Counted from the first letter of the stretch, positions 1 to 10,650 are shown. The stretch is 64,000 nt of DNA from Reticulitermes lucifugus (GCA_026260175.1 JAKCWW010000894.1:23929-87928); one strand, 5' to 3'. Translations and numbers: made by a program. Notes: generated from the letters alone by a model not told the origin.

Positions 1-240
1 GAGAATAACTAAACATATACAGTCTAAACGAAGTGACTGCGGACTATGGATACAAATGGACACAATATTTATTAAGAACAAAGAATACACTCATTCCAAA
101 AATAGTGTATGAATACTTTCCGACTGACAGAATAAAGGAAGGATGAACAATAAAAAGATGGCAAGGCCAACACCCATGAAGACAGAATAGGCCAAAAGTG
201 GCTTACACCCTATCGCTGCTGATATGTTGATGTTAGCAGA
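1..240 (+). pseudogene. 3' end of a LINE reverse-transcriptase ORF (broken)
   Basis: In one forward frame the first 200 bases read LNIYSLNEVTADYGYKWTQY, followed by KIVYEYFPTD, a stop, and KRWQGQ. This is the usual C-terminal stretch of non-LTR retrotransposon polyproteins, where a block like SLNE...W..HL.RM is followed by PK..Y.P.GRR..GRP.KRW. Here the GRR/GRP part is degraded (RIKEG then a stop), so the copy is dead. The 5' part lies outside the window. The RTE/Jockey-type assignment is inference; the exact LINE clade is not determinable from this tail. Confidence 0.6.
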
Positions 241-1289
241 ATAAATGACGAATGATGCACTGGAAAAGTTCGTAAAAAAGTCGTCATGGCTTAATCAATA
301 TTCTGACCTTGAAATAATATTGAGAAATTCCGAAAACTATGAAAAACTCGTTCAGGATATCCCATGAGAGTGCCGAGATTTGAAGCATGCATCTCTCCGG
401 AGAAAAGTCTAGGCCCTTTTCGTTAAATTAAACGTGTTCGTTTCAATATTGAAGTTTCAGAGGGAACTCTGGTACATGAACCATGTACTATTTTTTCTTT
501 TCACAGATTCACGGAACTGATTAAAGTGTCCATGCGCTTGAACATACTGCACGGTTGTTTTGCTCAGTGAAGTGTGTTGGGATTTTATAATCTTCCTACA
601 GTCGTGCCACAGTTCCGGGAAAAAAGGTAATTTTTATCACAAGCCACTCTGCTTAGGGATCAAACATTTCAATGTTAAATTACCTGCGTATTAAACCCCG
701 CACAGCAATAAGATTATCCTAAAATTGTACGATGACGATGTGTTGACGAGGAGACACAAATATTTGACGTTGTCCACCTTCTTGTTTTTGTTGAAACAAA
801 AATTTGGAAGGTACTTCACCCTCCGTTACCAGGACAAATAAAAAAATTAAGAAAACAAATTTACTAATGGATTAATAAATACACAATAATGAAAAAATAA
901 TTAAACATAATGGCTTCCGGTATTGCACTTGTCCGCTAAAGAATGACTGTCTGATACTACCACATGGGTCACTCCCACACCTTGCCTCAAATCAAAAACA
1001 ATAATAAACCCAACCGCAATTTGTATGGCGCAGTAAGAGTATAATAAACTAAACAAAACTTACCTACTAACGACCATGAACAGCCTCGTCACAAGTTCTT
1101 CTCACCGAACGTTATACTGAAATCCCTGGCCGAGACCAGATTACGTAAATGTCGCTTTAAGAACTTACCAAGCGAACTTGAAGTTTCAAAGACGTCAGAA
1201 AACGGATGCAGGAGGGGGTTAGGATTACAAGAAACAGCGTTACATCATGAGTTACAGGGTGTATAGAATCTAACTTCCTCATCACGGCA
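241..1289. other. No recognisable gene
   Basis: AT-rich unique-looking sequence. I see no coding ORF, tRNA-like head or transposon end in it. Confidence 0.5.
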
Positions 1290-1520
1290 CAAATAGTCTG
1301 GGGTCTGGATGACCGATAAGCATTGGTTCAATGCACGGCAAAGGCAAGAGATTTTTCTCGACTTCAAAACGTCCAGACCGAGTCCGGGGTCTACACAGCA
1401 TCCTAATAAATGGTAACCGGCGGCTCTATCACTGGGGACAAAGCGAAAGAGGCGTGAAGCTGACTATGATTGCAGCTACAACACCACTCACCCATATTCC
1501 ATCAGGTTGTGAAGAGCGAA
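1290..1520 (+). mobile_element. SINE-A copy (tRNA-derived, degenerate)
   Basis: The order of parts matches the other SINE-A copies: a decayed B-box (ATTGGTTCAATGC), then GCAAGAGATTTTTCTCGAC, then AAAACGTCCAGACCGAGTCC, CACAGCATCCTAATAAATGG, and GGACAAAGCG...GTGAAGCTGAC. The same blocks recur at 21.0, 32.8 and 55.7 kb. An A-box is not clearly preserved. A long ORF overlapping this copy is simply read-through of the SINE. Confidence 0.65.
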
Positions 1521-2081
1521 AAGTTTACTTTAATTTACCCTACAATAAAGCAGGTGGCACTCAGAGACTTGTTCAACACACTTGTAGCGGCTCCTATCTT
1601 GACACGATTTCAGGATCCGGGATTACACCTCTTTTAATTTAAGTAAAATATGGCACATCTCGGTAGGTGGTTACTAAGTTACAAAGAGGGTGCTGAGCTG
1701 TTGCACGTGGGGGATATATCACAGTCCTTACGTAAGACAGGATGTTTCCAGGAATTAAGGCACTTGAAAGAAGATGTAGGCGAAGTCCCTAGTTCAGGGG
1801 TGAACAATTTTACCGTAAATTATAAAACTAAAGGAACTCAAAAATACGCTTTTCTGTAAATGCGACGTTACGGAAATAGGGTATACATGTCGCTGAATAA
1901 ATTTTATACCTTTTAAATAAAGAAAGTGTAACCTTGAAAATTGCCGTTTTAGCAAACTTATTCTGCAAATGACATGTTCCCATCGATAAATTTGACGTTA
2001 TCCACTTGGTGCTGTTTATTTGACATGTTCCGGGTTTGAAATGTACACTGGAAGCCGACTATCTTAAGTGACTTGCTCATC
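1521..2081. other. No recognisable gene
   Basis: A short ORF in this stretch has no family resemblance. Nothing else is recognised. Confidence 0.45.
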
Positions 2082-2160
2082 ATTTTTCTCAGTCCCTGAA
2101 AATATTTTGGGTGGTACCTTAGTATAGGCCAAGACCGCTGCCTAAGCTTACCTCAGAACT
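2082..2160 (+). mobile_element. SINE-B 3' fragment
   Basis: Contains TTTCTCAGTCCCTGAAAAT, GGTGGTACCTTAGTATAGGCC and AAGACCGCT. This is the order seen in the fuller SINE-B copies at 20.8 and 62.7 kb (cag-tcc-ttcc-agg, then a GGTACC..., then AGGCCA-GACC). The tRNA-like head is missing. Confidence 0.5.
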
Positions 2161-2211
2161 CGTCGCTAACAGACATTTATCCAAGCACTGCTATCCAGTT
2201 ATGACACCAAG

Positions 2212-2345
2212 GCTGCTTTTCCACGACAGGCGCTGCGTTCGCTGCCCCCCCCCCAACTAGCAGCGCCGCATAAACAACCACAGCCAGCCGCTGCCAGAGC
2301 GGCAGTGGGCAGCGCTGCTAAAACCCGCTCGTGGAAAAAGACTCT
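2212..2345. repeat. GC-rich foldback element
   Basis: Imperfect inverted repeat with CTTTTCCACGA on the left and CTCGTGGAAAAAG on the right. Next inside are GGCGCTGCG on the left and GCAGCGCTG on the right. The middle contains a C10 run and its own hairpin around CCGCTGCCAGAGCGGCAG. It is an island of high GC in an AT-rich setting. It is probably a miniature DNA transposon; no target-site duplication could be confirmed. Confidence 0.55.
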
Positions 2346-2394
2346 AATGCTTAACAGTCCGGAGGTCCCGGCTTAAACATTGACCCGCAGACGG

Positions 2395-2452
2395 CTGTCG
2401 AGATGAAGGTTTTTTGTGATTTTCCTCAGTCTCTCCAGGCAAATGCCTAAAG
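2395..2452 (+). mobile_element. SINE-B fragment
   Basis: Short remnant carrying TTTTGTGATTTTCCTCAG, TCTCTCCAGGCAAATGCC, the diagnostic middle block of SINE-B. Both the tRNA head and the tail are absent. Confidence 0.45.
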
Positions 2453-2511
2453 AATACATCAAATAAGAAAAAACGGCTTCGTGATTTCAGTCTTCCGCCG
2501 CAGTGTAAATG

Positions 2512-2704
2512 AGGTCTGCGCGCTTGTGGAATTTTACGCAGCGTAAAATGGTAGTATTTTGACGACGTTTCGAGACAACCTATCGGTCCAATCTTCAAGG
2601 GTCAAACAGCTTAGCCCTTGAAGATAGGACCGACAGGTTGTCTCGAAACGTCGGTAACAAACTGCCATTCTACGCTGCGTAAAATCCCAGACGAGCGCAG
2701 ATCT
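2512..2704. repeat. Foldback element, ~94-bp arms, hammerhead-like core in each arm
   Basis: Left arm about 2512-2605 and right arm about 2611-2704 are near-perfect reverse complements, with a loop of only about 5 bases (axis near 2608). Each arm includes the small palindrome TTTTACGCAGCGTAAAAT and a TTGAAGA...CGAAACGTCG core. On the plus strand the core is TTGAAGA at 2618-2624 and GAAAC at 2645-2649; on the minus strand it is the mirror in the left arm. The core resembles the CTGANGA...GAAA of hammerhead ribozymes, but the first core C is replaced by T. It is probably the same superfamily as the foldbacks at 10.8 and 26.3 kb. Confidence 0.75.
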
Positions 2705-4588
2705 CAAAACGGTTCCTTTCCACGCTATAGAATCTCAGCTACTTCAATAACCGCTAAATAAATCAACGTAACAACATTCTTATTTTCCCATCATTTATGG
2801 TAAAAGCCGCTCTTAAATGAATTATGAATCCCGCAAAGAGAAGTAGTTAGCGTTTTTACAATTACATCTTTAATATTACGAAAACAAGACCGCCATTGGC
2901 AAGTCTGACACAAAACGTTTCCCGCCAATATCTCAGTTATCTATTCATGTATGATGAAATGCATGTGAGCTGCAGCTTACCGTTAAGTGTAGGAATGGTG
3001 ATAAGTCACACAAACATTTGTCATCAAAATCTTCTCTAAACCAAGAACACCAAAATATTAGCAGCTGTTCTTTTGTGTAGCATCTCTGTCGTCTGTTCCT
3101 GGTCTTTATTACTATTAACGATTCAATTTTATGCCTAAGACATAGAATTAATAATAAACCCAGTATTTATAATCTACACACGTGCAATTGTTTACATTTA
3201 CTTTCATACTACTTATTTTGCTAGCAAGCAATTTATAACAGACACATTGACAACAGCATATTTTAGACTTAAATAGTGTTTAATGGTGAGTGTCTTGGTG
3301 TGTTGTCTTTCTAAAAGGTGTCACTATTCTGGGTCTATTTTCTGCTTGCTTGATATTTAATTAAGCAACTATGTCTGGAAAGTCCTTAATTATACAAAGA
3401 GCACTTCTTCATAAAACAAAAGCAGGAAATGAGATTTGTAACCAAATAGAAAGATGAAGACAGGCGACATGAGAAGTACGATGTAAATTATAAGATTCAT
3501 GTCACTCGGGAATACCTTTACTTTATGATATGCCACAACCCATGACACCATTGTATAAAGTGGCTTTATAAACATTTAACAGTTCCGGACTTCTTAAACC
3601 GGCTGTGATAAATTTCACGGTTTAAATATATGACTTCGAAACATTTTTAGAGTAACATGTTTATTTTCTATGTATAAATTTTAATCAAGTTCTCCAGACC
3701 AGGGGTGTCAAACCTCTTTATAGCGGGCGACATGATCATAATCCATTCGTATACGGACATTCTAGGTATTCAAAAGTAAGTAAGTAAGTAAAGGTAGTAA
3801 TACAAAACCGGTCCAAGGATCAGTTTAACAAGCTTCATTCGTAAACAAATGCGCAACCGTAGATCTGATGCCTGTCACAGACCAATTATGATCCACTCAA
3901 TGAAGATAGCGGTGTCTAACACGCTGAACTACCCTCACTAACCTACTAGTTTATGTATGCTACATAATGAAACAATAAAACTGTTTGATACATAAACTTA
4001 GGCAGGCCGCTGCCCTAAGTTCAGGCGGGCAGACCTCTGGACTCTTAGGATCTAGACCAACGGTTATCAGAATTTCGTCTTCGGTAAATCCAAAAACACT
4101 TAGACAAGTGTCTTGATCGAAATGAAGAGAAAATGTCGCAAAATATACAAATTCGTAAGACCCTAATAATATAGAGTGGCTCAAGGTCTTTAACGGCTGT
4201 CTAAAATATATGCTAAAATGCGTTATAAATTTATTTATTAGGTACTGAATTTACAAATATTGTACCAACGTGGAAATGGAGTAACTAAATTAGAAACAAC
4301 GCGTGCGGCAGCCACACACCAGTGACAACAGGTCTAAACTGAACATTACCGTCAATACGGGAGAATTTCTTCTGCTGGCTCTCTTTATAAATAAAAAATG
4401 ATCACATTTATATGTGTAAAATTAAAGACACGATTTAAAAGACAACAACCAGAGATAAAAGAGTATACAAATGGAAGGCTGAAAATGAAGACTTATTGTA
4501 GCTCTGGGAAGGTGTTTTGTGCTGGGCTTGACTTAAATTGACGTACTTCCCGGCATGTTATTAAAGAAGCTAAAAATGTAAGCGGATG
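2705..4588. other. No recognisable gene
   Basis: AT-rich. Only a short AAGT run near 3776 stands out. Short ORFs here have no recognisable domains. Confidence 0.5.
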
Positions 4589-5040
4589 AGCCGGGATAGC
4601 GCAGTCGGTATAGCGACTCGCTATAGACTGGACTGTCTAGGGATCGAATCCCGGTGGGGGCGATATTTTCGGCACCCGCCCAGAACGACTCTGGGGCCCG
4701 CCCAGCCTTTTTTAAAATGGGTACCGGTACTCTTTCCCGGGACAAAGCGGCCGGGGCGTGTCGTTGACCACCCATACGATCTAGCGCCGAGGTTAAAGAA
4801 AGAGAAGAGGTAAACCTACTCTTCCCTTCTGGACCCTATGGGGCTTCATGGCCTATTCTAGGGCGAACCTCCTGTAAAATGGGTACCGGTTCTCTTTCCC
4901 GGGACAAAGCTTGTCGTTGACCACCCACACCACCTAGCGCCAAGGTTAAAGAAACAGAAGAGGTACATCTATACTTCCCTTCTGGGCCCTATGGCACTTC
5001 TTGGCCTGTTCTAGGGTGAACGTTACCTTTAACCTTTCCA
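4589..5040 (+). mobile_element. SINE-A with duplicated body
   Basis: The best preserved tRNA-derived head in the window. The A-box is TAGCGCAGTCGG near 4598, and the B-box GGGATCGAATCCC near 4640. The body unit AAAATGGGTACCGGTACTC ... TCCCGGGACAAAGC ... CGTTGACCACCCA ... GAGGTTAAAGAAA ... ATTCTAGGGCGAAC ends near 4873. The same unit then starts again (about 4877-5030), and the element closes with TTACCTTTAACC. So one head is followed by two tandem bodies of about 155 bp. RNA polymerase III would be the transcribing enzyme. The two body units differ by a handful of substitutions and a short deletion in the second after ACAAAGC. Confidence 0.85.
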
Positions 5041-5794
5041 AATGTATGCAAAACCTCACACAAGGTAGCTGGCCTCAGACCCAAGACGTGAAAGAGCGAC
5101 AACCGGAAAACGAAGCATGAGTGATATAGTTCAAGAGCGCCGTTCGGCAATTCGTTACACATAAACCACGAAAGACAGGAATAATGATTAGTGATTAAAG
5201 AATTGGAAAGGATGTGAAAGGAAGCGGTCCTTGTGTGGTAGTATCCAGGAATTAGCGTACATGAAACAAAAATGGCGGACAGCCTGTCAGGATAACCGGA
5301 CTTCTGTCTGATATATGAGCCTCGGATATCCCGAGTGAGGAGTGGAGTGCCACCCACCCCACTCTGAAGTTCGGTAATGTGTCTTCACATCAATCACACA
5401 GCGAACAGCACACGAGTTCAAATCTATGTTTAAATTCTTAACAAGTGAGGCAATGCACGTATAAACGTAATATCAAGTAGCTTTCGCGTAACCATTGTTG
5501 CCGTGGAAAAGCAATAAGTATTACAAATTCCGAGTGTGTCTGTAGCCTCAGGTATCCAGCATGCAAAGCGCATAAGCCTATTATATTGTCATCTGTGGCC
5601 TGTCCGGCTCTACCATATTCTTCCACATTATCTCATAAACGGCACGATTATCGGAAACAAGTTTTTGAATATGAAATGTGTGCTTTGATTTTATCTACAA
5701 TTTTTTCTGAAATATTTATCATTCTAAGAAGAATTAAGGGAGATATGCTCATAAATGTAGAGTGATCTTCATGTGAAGTACACGTTATTCTTGT
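5041..5794. other. No recognisable gene
   Basis: A 122-codon minus-strand ORF (4989-5357) overlaps the SINE tail and shows no known domain. It is treated as chance. Confidence 0.45.
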
Positions 5795-5986
5795 CAGATT
5801 CTAATGCAACTTGCATTTTCTAGATAGAGTTTCGAAAAATGCTCAAATATCAAATTTCATGAAAATCCGTCCAGTAGGAGCCGAGTTTTTCCATGCGGGC
5901 GGACAGACAGAGAGACAGATACTGACAGACAGGCAGGCATGACGAAACTAATAGTCGCTTTTTGCAATTTTCAAACGCGCCTACAA
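5795..5986 (-). repeat. Palindrome/GACA dispersed repeat, copy 1
   Basis: In minus orientation it reads TTTGCAAAAAGCGACTATTAG, then TTCGTCATG, a CTGT-type run, CCGCCCGCATGG, AAAACTCGGCTCC, then CGGATTTTCATGAAATTTG. Related copies lie at 7.7, 14.6, 14.9 and 33.6 kb. The plus-strand end CGCCTACAAACTAA resembles the CTRR end of Helitrons that follows a hairpin; see findings. Confidence 0.65.
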
Positions 5987-6154
5987 ACTAAATTTCTGTT
6001 GAACGTCTACGTGATGCTGTACGTTTGGTCTCTACTCAGCCTTCCAGCATTTCTCGTAACAGACCTCTATCCCGCTTTAGAGTGTTTAGAGTGTTCTTAA
6101 TACGTATCAAATATTACATATCAACTTTACGAAGCTACAGTTTAACTCGACGAT

Positions 6155-6181
6155 ACATATATATATATATATATATATATA
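6155..6181. repeat. (AT)n microsatellite
   Basis: Uninterrupted AT dinucleotide run. It creates spurious ORFs with Tyr-Ile repeats on both strands. Confidence 0.95.
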
Positions 6182-6514
6182 CAGACATAAATACATACTT
6201 ATCTTCTTTGAACTTTGAAATATTACAATTTTTTTACATTTAATATGAGATATAAAATGCGAAATGTTAGAGCCTTCTGGAACGAGCGTTTGATTAGCGT
6301 AGCGCTTTGAACCAACTCTCTTCAAGAGTTCTCAGGCAAACTGACCCACGTCAGAAAATATAAGATGGGAGAGAGGGGCATAATGAAAAAAAATAGTATG
6401 TGGCTTATTTGTTTAAGAGCGCCCAGTCTATCTCCAAGTGATAAGTACAGCAGGTGAAAATCACTCTCTTCTCCGATGCTAGTGTTGTATAGCCTGTCCG
6501 AGATACTTCATTTC

Positions 6515-6570
6515 TCCGAAACGTCGAAACATTTCTACCAGACTACACAGCTTCACATGCCTTAAGACAG
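6515..6570 (-). repeat. Solo arm of the CTTCTGGGAT/GACGTTTCG repeat family
   Basis: On the minus strand it carries GTGTAGTCTGGTAGAAATG and TTTCGACGTTTCGGAG. These are the same blocks found as inverted arms at 26.34-26.45 kb and as single arms at 34.4, 35.8, 51.0, 55.6 and 61.6 kb. Confidence 0.5.
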
Positions 6571-6848
6571 TGATCTTCTCACCCACAGCTGTTAGAGCAT
6601 CAAATATCGCAGGCCCATTAAGTTCAACATAGTAACAGCTGAGCCATATTCGACCATAAGCACCACAGAAAGCATATGCTAGAAGATACGCCCCAATTTC
6701 TAGATTACTTTAGCTGTAAAGCCTAAAACACTTTCCTTGTTTATGTCCCAATTACCTTGTTTATCTTCTTATTCATTTAGGTTTAAAAAAGTGACATATC
6801 AACTGGGCACAGGTTGGTGAGAAACTAGTCCAAAATGTTATTCCGAAA

Positions 6849-7020
6849 AACTACAAGTCAGAAACGTGTGAGTATAAAGACGAATTATATTAACTACAAG
6901 TCAGAAACGTGTGAGTATAAAGACGAATTATATTAACTACAAGTCAGAAACGTGTGAGTATAAAGACGAATTATATTAACTACAAGTCAGAAACGTGTGA
7001 GTATAGAGACGAATCATATT
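6849..7020. repeat. Tandem array, 4 x 43 bp
   Basis: Exactly four head-to-tail copies of a 43-bp unit (AACTACAAGTCAGAAACGTG...), starting at 6849, 6892, 6935 and 6978. Copies 1-3 are identical; copy 4 differs at two positions (ATAGAG and ATCATA). There are no spacers, so this is a minisatellite. The near-identity indicates recent amplification. Confidence 0.95.
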
Positions 7021-7680
7021 AACCTCCTGATTCCCCACAAAACGCGGAACATATGAACAGCTAAGTGACTAAAATCTGTCGAATAATGACGCTGTAGCGT
7101 AAAACCGAGTTCCCTGATATCTAATCCTCTTTTTCTTTGTTACTTATCGCATTTACAAGCAACATTTCCTACACAATTTTCGGTACATTCATAATCTACA
7201 TACACAGAAATAAACAACAAATATTAAATACTCTTCGCAAGTCTATAAATGCCTTAATTATGCAGCATGAGAATCGCATGAAGAAGGAAATAAAAACTGC
7301 ATATGGCCATGACAAAACAACACGCAGTCTACGTCATTGCATTGTTACGTATATTACACCACAAAAAATCGTATCTATGTAGGACATAATATGTAATTAC
7401 AATAGATAAGAGAGCAAAACGTATTAAATATTATGAACATATGTAAGTATTTTTGCTTTGTTCTGATTTTAAGTTAGTATTTTACCCTAATTACGCAACA
7501 TGTTAATATGACTATAGGTTTGTGTTTTCGCCCTAATTACCCGGTACACAAATTCGTCTAGGTAGCGTCACATCATATTTCGACTGCCAACAGTTCCTGT
7601 GCTCTCCGGTTCTGCCGTATTTCTTGTACTTCTCCCATAAACGGCTAGGGATCATAAATGTCCGTAGATCATCATACAAA
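7021..7680. other. No recognisable gene
   Basis: Contains an 81-codon ORF (7137-7382, plus) without any recognisable domain. AT-rich. Confidence 0.45.
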
Positions 7681-7880
7681 GTGTCTGTTACTTTTGTCCG
7701 ATTTTAATAAAACTTGAATTTGACCCACAAATTTTACTACAAACCCCAAATACCAAATTTCATGAAAATCCTTTCAAGTGGAGCCGAAATTTACATGCGA
7801 CTGACAGAAAAACAGGACGAAGATAAAACACTTCTCGCAAAATATTTGCGAAAAGCGCCTATAAACGAGAGTGACATTTT
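7681..7880 (-). repeat. Palindrome/GACA dispersed repeat, copy 2
   Basis: Contains the hairpin TCGCAAAATATTTGCGA near 7838-7855, preceded by CAAATTTCATGAAAATCC and GTGGAGCCGAAATTTACATG. These are the same parts and order as copy 1. The GACA run is eroded to GACTGACAGAAAAACAGGAC. Confidence 0.65.
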
Positions 7881-8319
7881 AATATTTTACGAGAAATCAT
7901 TACGTTTCTTTCTTTAAATTCAATAAAACAGAACCCAGCTATGTCGAGACGCATACAAGTTGCTGGCATTGTAAATATAATAAGGAAAGCAAGTATGCCA
8001 AGAACGTCGATAAAAATGTAATACCTTAATATACCTTTCTAATCCTCTAAATCCCATCCAATCAAATTAGTCTAAATTTTTCCTATATGAACTTGAAAAA
8101 ATGGAAGAAAAACGAGATTGATAAAAGATATCATTATTAAAAATGCATGAGTTACGACATAATTTAACTAAGGGGTTTCGTATTCTCTACAAGATGATTT
8201 CTGTTTGAAGGAGCCTAGAGATAACAATAGAGCTACATGCGACACGGAAGTTCTCTGAGTGGAATGTGGCTTCGAACTTAAGTTCTGAGGTACGTAACTA
8301 AGACAACGTCAGGCACATT

Positions 8320-8440
8320 ACATGAAGGGCGAAAAAAGTAAAAACAAGCACAAGGAAAGAATGGGAAGAAACAAAGCAGGAAGCGAGGAAGAAAGAAAGA
8401 TGAAAAAAAGTAAATAAATGAAAAGAAGGCTGAAAGATAT
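8320..8440 (+). repeat. Purine-rich (GAAA-type) tract
   Basis: About 120 bases almost only A and G on the plus strand (GAAGCGAGGAAGAAAGAAAG). Antisense ORFs here are Phe/Ser/Leu-rich artefacts. Confidence 0.7.
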
Positions 8441-8589
8441 ACAGAGTCTTTTGCGGCGTAATGACTAGTCTTGAGTAGCGTGTTCTGCAGGCCATTTGCA
8501 GCACAAATGTCTACTGAATTGCAGTTCCTGTCGACACCGGTACCAAGTTACACACTGGCTTAGTGTAGAGCTGAATAAAATTTTTTTTC

Positions 8590-9690
8590 AGCCCGCCTTT
8601 ATTATTATTTTAAAAGTTGAGAAAAATATTGAAGTTTTAGGGTTATTAAAACAAACTTCGAAATGCACACCTAAAAATGTATGTACGCTGCTCATCGTTG
8701 TACTTTGTATGTGCCACAGCATGCGTCCCAGTCTGATTCTAGTACCAACAGGGGCTTCATTCATGCCTTCTTTCTGTTTTCCACCGTGACACAATCTTGA
8801 CTTCATGCAGCCCCACAGAAAGATATCTACCTGATGGGTTCACGTCAGGTGATCGAGCGGGCTAAGCCATCGGTCCATTTCTTCCAATCCATCTCATATC
8901 CATCTTCCTTCATCATTTTCTTTCAAGAATTCCGATCCCTCTCTGCCGAAACATGGGGGTGCTTCGTCATGTTGTAGCTAAATTCGTCCTCGTGTTGCAA
9001 GAGACACATCCTCTAAATAGAGAAGTGTTTAATTTTTCAGAAAATCTCTGTAATAATGAGCTGGTAAATGTCCCTCGATAACGTATCGTCCGATAAAGAC
9101 ATTGCCTGATAAACCTCACCACACGTTAACTGAAAATCGCTGTTGAAAATGGCATTGTGTCACGTGGTGTTGGTTTTCTGTACTCAAGAGTGCAAATTCC
9201 TTTTGTAGGTAGTAACATCCAGGACAAATTCAGGCTCATCCGTGAAGAGAATGTCAGGAAGAATTTGTAACCGTGATTGCTGCTTTCAAAAGATCGTACA
9301 CGTTTGGAGTGATGTCCCGGATAAATGTGTTGTACACTTTGAAGGTAATATGGATACAAATGATCACGGTGCAAAGTTCTCCATCCTTGTCTGTGCTATA
9401 CCAGTCCTGTAAATTCTGCATATGCTTGTACTTAAGCTTCTTTGCACTGCTGCCAGAACATCGCCTTCACGCCACTTTGTTCAAGTTCTGTATTCGCTGT
9501 TGGGAAGGAACCATTCCCCCTCAGAATTCTGTGTACTGTTTCATATGTTTTACAATGTGGAATTCTGCAATGTGGGTAAACTTGCCGGTATTCCACAACA
9601 ACAACCCTACCATTTCCACAGCCTACACCGTACACGACATATTTTTTGGCATATTCTTTATCTGTAAAAGTGTCGGGCATTTTGACTATC
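8590..9690 (-). pseudogene. Decayed mariner-related DDE transposase (DUF4817-type N-terminus)
   Basis: Minus-strand remnant of a cut-and-paste transposase. The N-terminal part (from ATG near 9680) reads MPDTFTDKEYAKKYVVYGV, then EYRQVYPHCRIPH and ETVHRIL; this is the helix-turn-helix region I know from insect transposases annotated with DUF4817. A shifted frame then gives LYPYYLQSVQ (about 9340-9365). Further along are FTDEPEFVLD, carrying the first catalytic Asp (about 9220-9250), QHEDEF, RWIGRNGP, and PARSPDVNP with the last catalytic Asp (about 8836-8862). The C-terminal stretch ends near 8600. Several frameshifts and stops break it. Terminal inverted repeats were looked for and not convincingly found. 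A 162-codon plus-strand ORF over the same DNA is antisense. Confidence 0.8.
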
Positions 9691-9914
9691 CCACCATATC
9701 ACAACAGAAGCACATAGCCACAGTTACTGTCCCAGACAGTTTACAAGCAGGAACTCGATGAATTTAGAGCACTGCTGGGCTCGCTTCACTAGCGCGTGAC
9801 TTGGATAACGGTGTCAAAGCGAACTGTAGTTGATTTGACACTTTTTTTTCCCAAATTACCTGTAGAACATGCTCCTGAAGTTTCGTCACTACGTCGCAGA
9901 AAACCTCTATATCT

Positions 9915-10200
9915 GGAGAGAGGAAAACGCAAGAACGACTGTAATTAAAAATGACAGCAAAGAATTAAGGAAGGATAGAGAAACATATAAAAAGAGAAGC
10001 AGCAAGAAAGAAACAGTGAAATTGTGAGAAAGAAACGAAGGAGATAAGGATAGAAAGAAAGAATCAAAACTTCTGGATAAAAGAAATATAGAAATAGAGA
10101 GAAAGAAAGAAAGACGGGCATAAAGAGAGAAGGAGAATGAATAAGAGAGCAAACAGAGAAGCTAGGGAGAGGCAATGTTTGAAGATAGAAACAAGCAGTA
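9915..10200 (+). repeat. Purine-rich (AGAAAG-type) tract
   Basis: About 280 bases of mostly A and G on the plus strand, with AGAAAGAAAGAA motifs. Three overlapping Ser/Phe/Leu-rich minus-strand ORFs are artefacts of this composition. Confidence 0.8.
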
Positions 10201-10489
10201 ATGGAGAATCACTACAGGTACAAACTGACGCTAACACGACACCTGAATGACGCTGTCTTTCCGTTCGGTGAACACTCGCACCTGGAAGATCCACCCCCTT
10301 ATTCCTTCATGTAAAATACTGGCAAATGCTACTTCCTAAAACACTTTCCCTTTAGAAGTTTGTATTATTTAATGTGTACTGACAATGCCAGGTGTACGCT
10401 AATCAGTGGTTGCGGAAGAACGAGCTGCAGCCTGTTTGTTTTAAAATCGTTATTCCTTGTTACTGCAAAAAAAAAACGAAGTATATCGG

Positions 10490-10650
10490 TCAGGAAGAGC
10501 CGGACATTTCAGCCAGAGTAGTGACTGGTTACGGATTGGCTGGCCGGGGAATCAGCGTTGGATTCCCAAAAAAGGAGTAAATTTTTCTCTTCGTCACAGT
10601 ACCCAGCTAGCTTCCTGTCCGACAAGTACTGAAAACTATTTCTTCTGATA
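10490..10650 (+). mobile_element. SINE-A copy, 5' half
   Basis: GAGTAGTGACTGGTTACGG, GCTGGCCGGGGAATC, a modified B-box (GTTGGATTCCC), GTAAATTTTTCTCTTCGTCACAGTACCCAG. The same run of blocks is seen in other SINE-A copies; the 3' body is missing after about 10650. Confidence 0.6.

Noticed and set aside
4589-4665. Functional tRNA gene (A- and B-box present)
   Set aside because: The A and B boxes belong to a SINE head; no full cloverleaf with acceptor stem could be drawn, and the SINE body follows. The same holds for the other B-box hits.
4989-5357. 122-codon minus-strand ORF
   Set aside because: Overlaps the SINE tail and shows no domain.
6849-7020. CRISPR-like array
   Set aside because: The 43-bp units are contiguous without spacers, and the DNA is eukaryotic.
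9273-9761. 162-codon plus-strand ORF
   Set aside because: It is antisense to the decayed minus-strand transposase, whose landmarks are much clearer.
8500-9900. Terminal inverted repeats for the 8.6-9.7 kb transposase
   Set aside because: The sequences beside both ends of the coding remnant share only A/T-rich similarity; no TA-flanked ends could be fixed.
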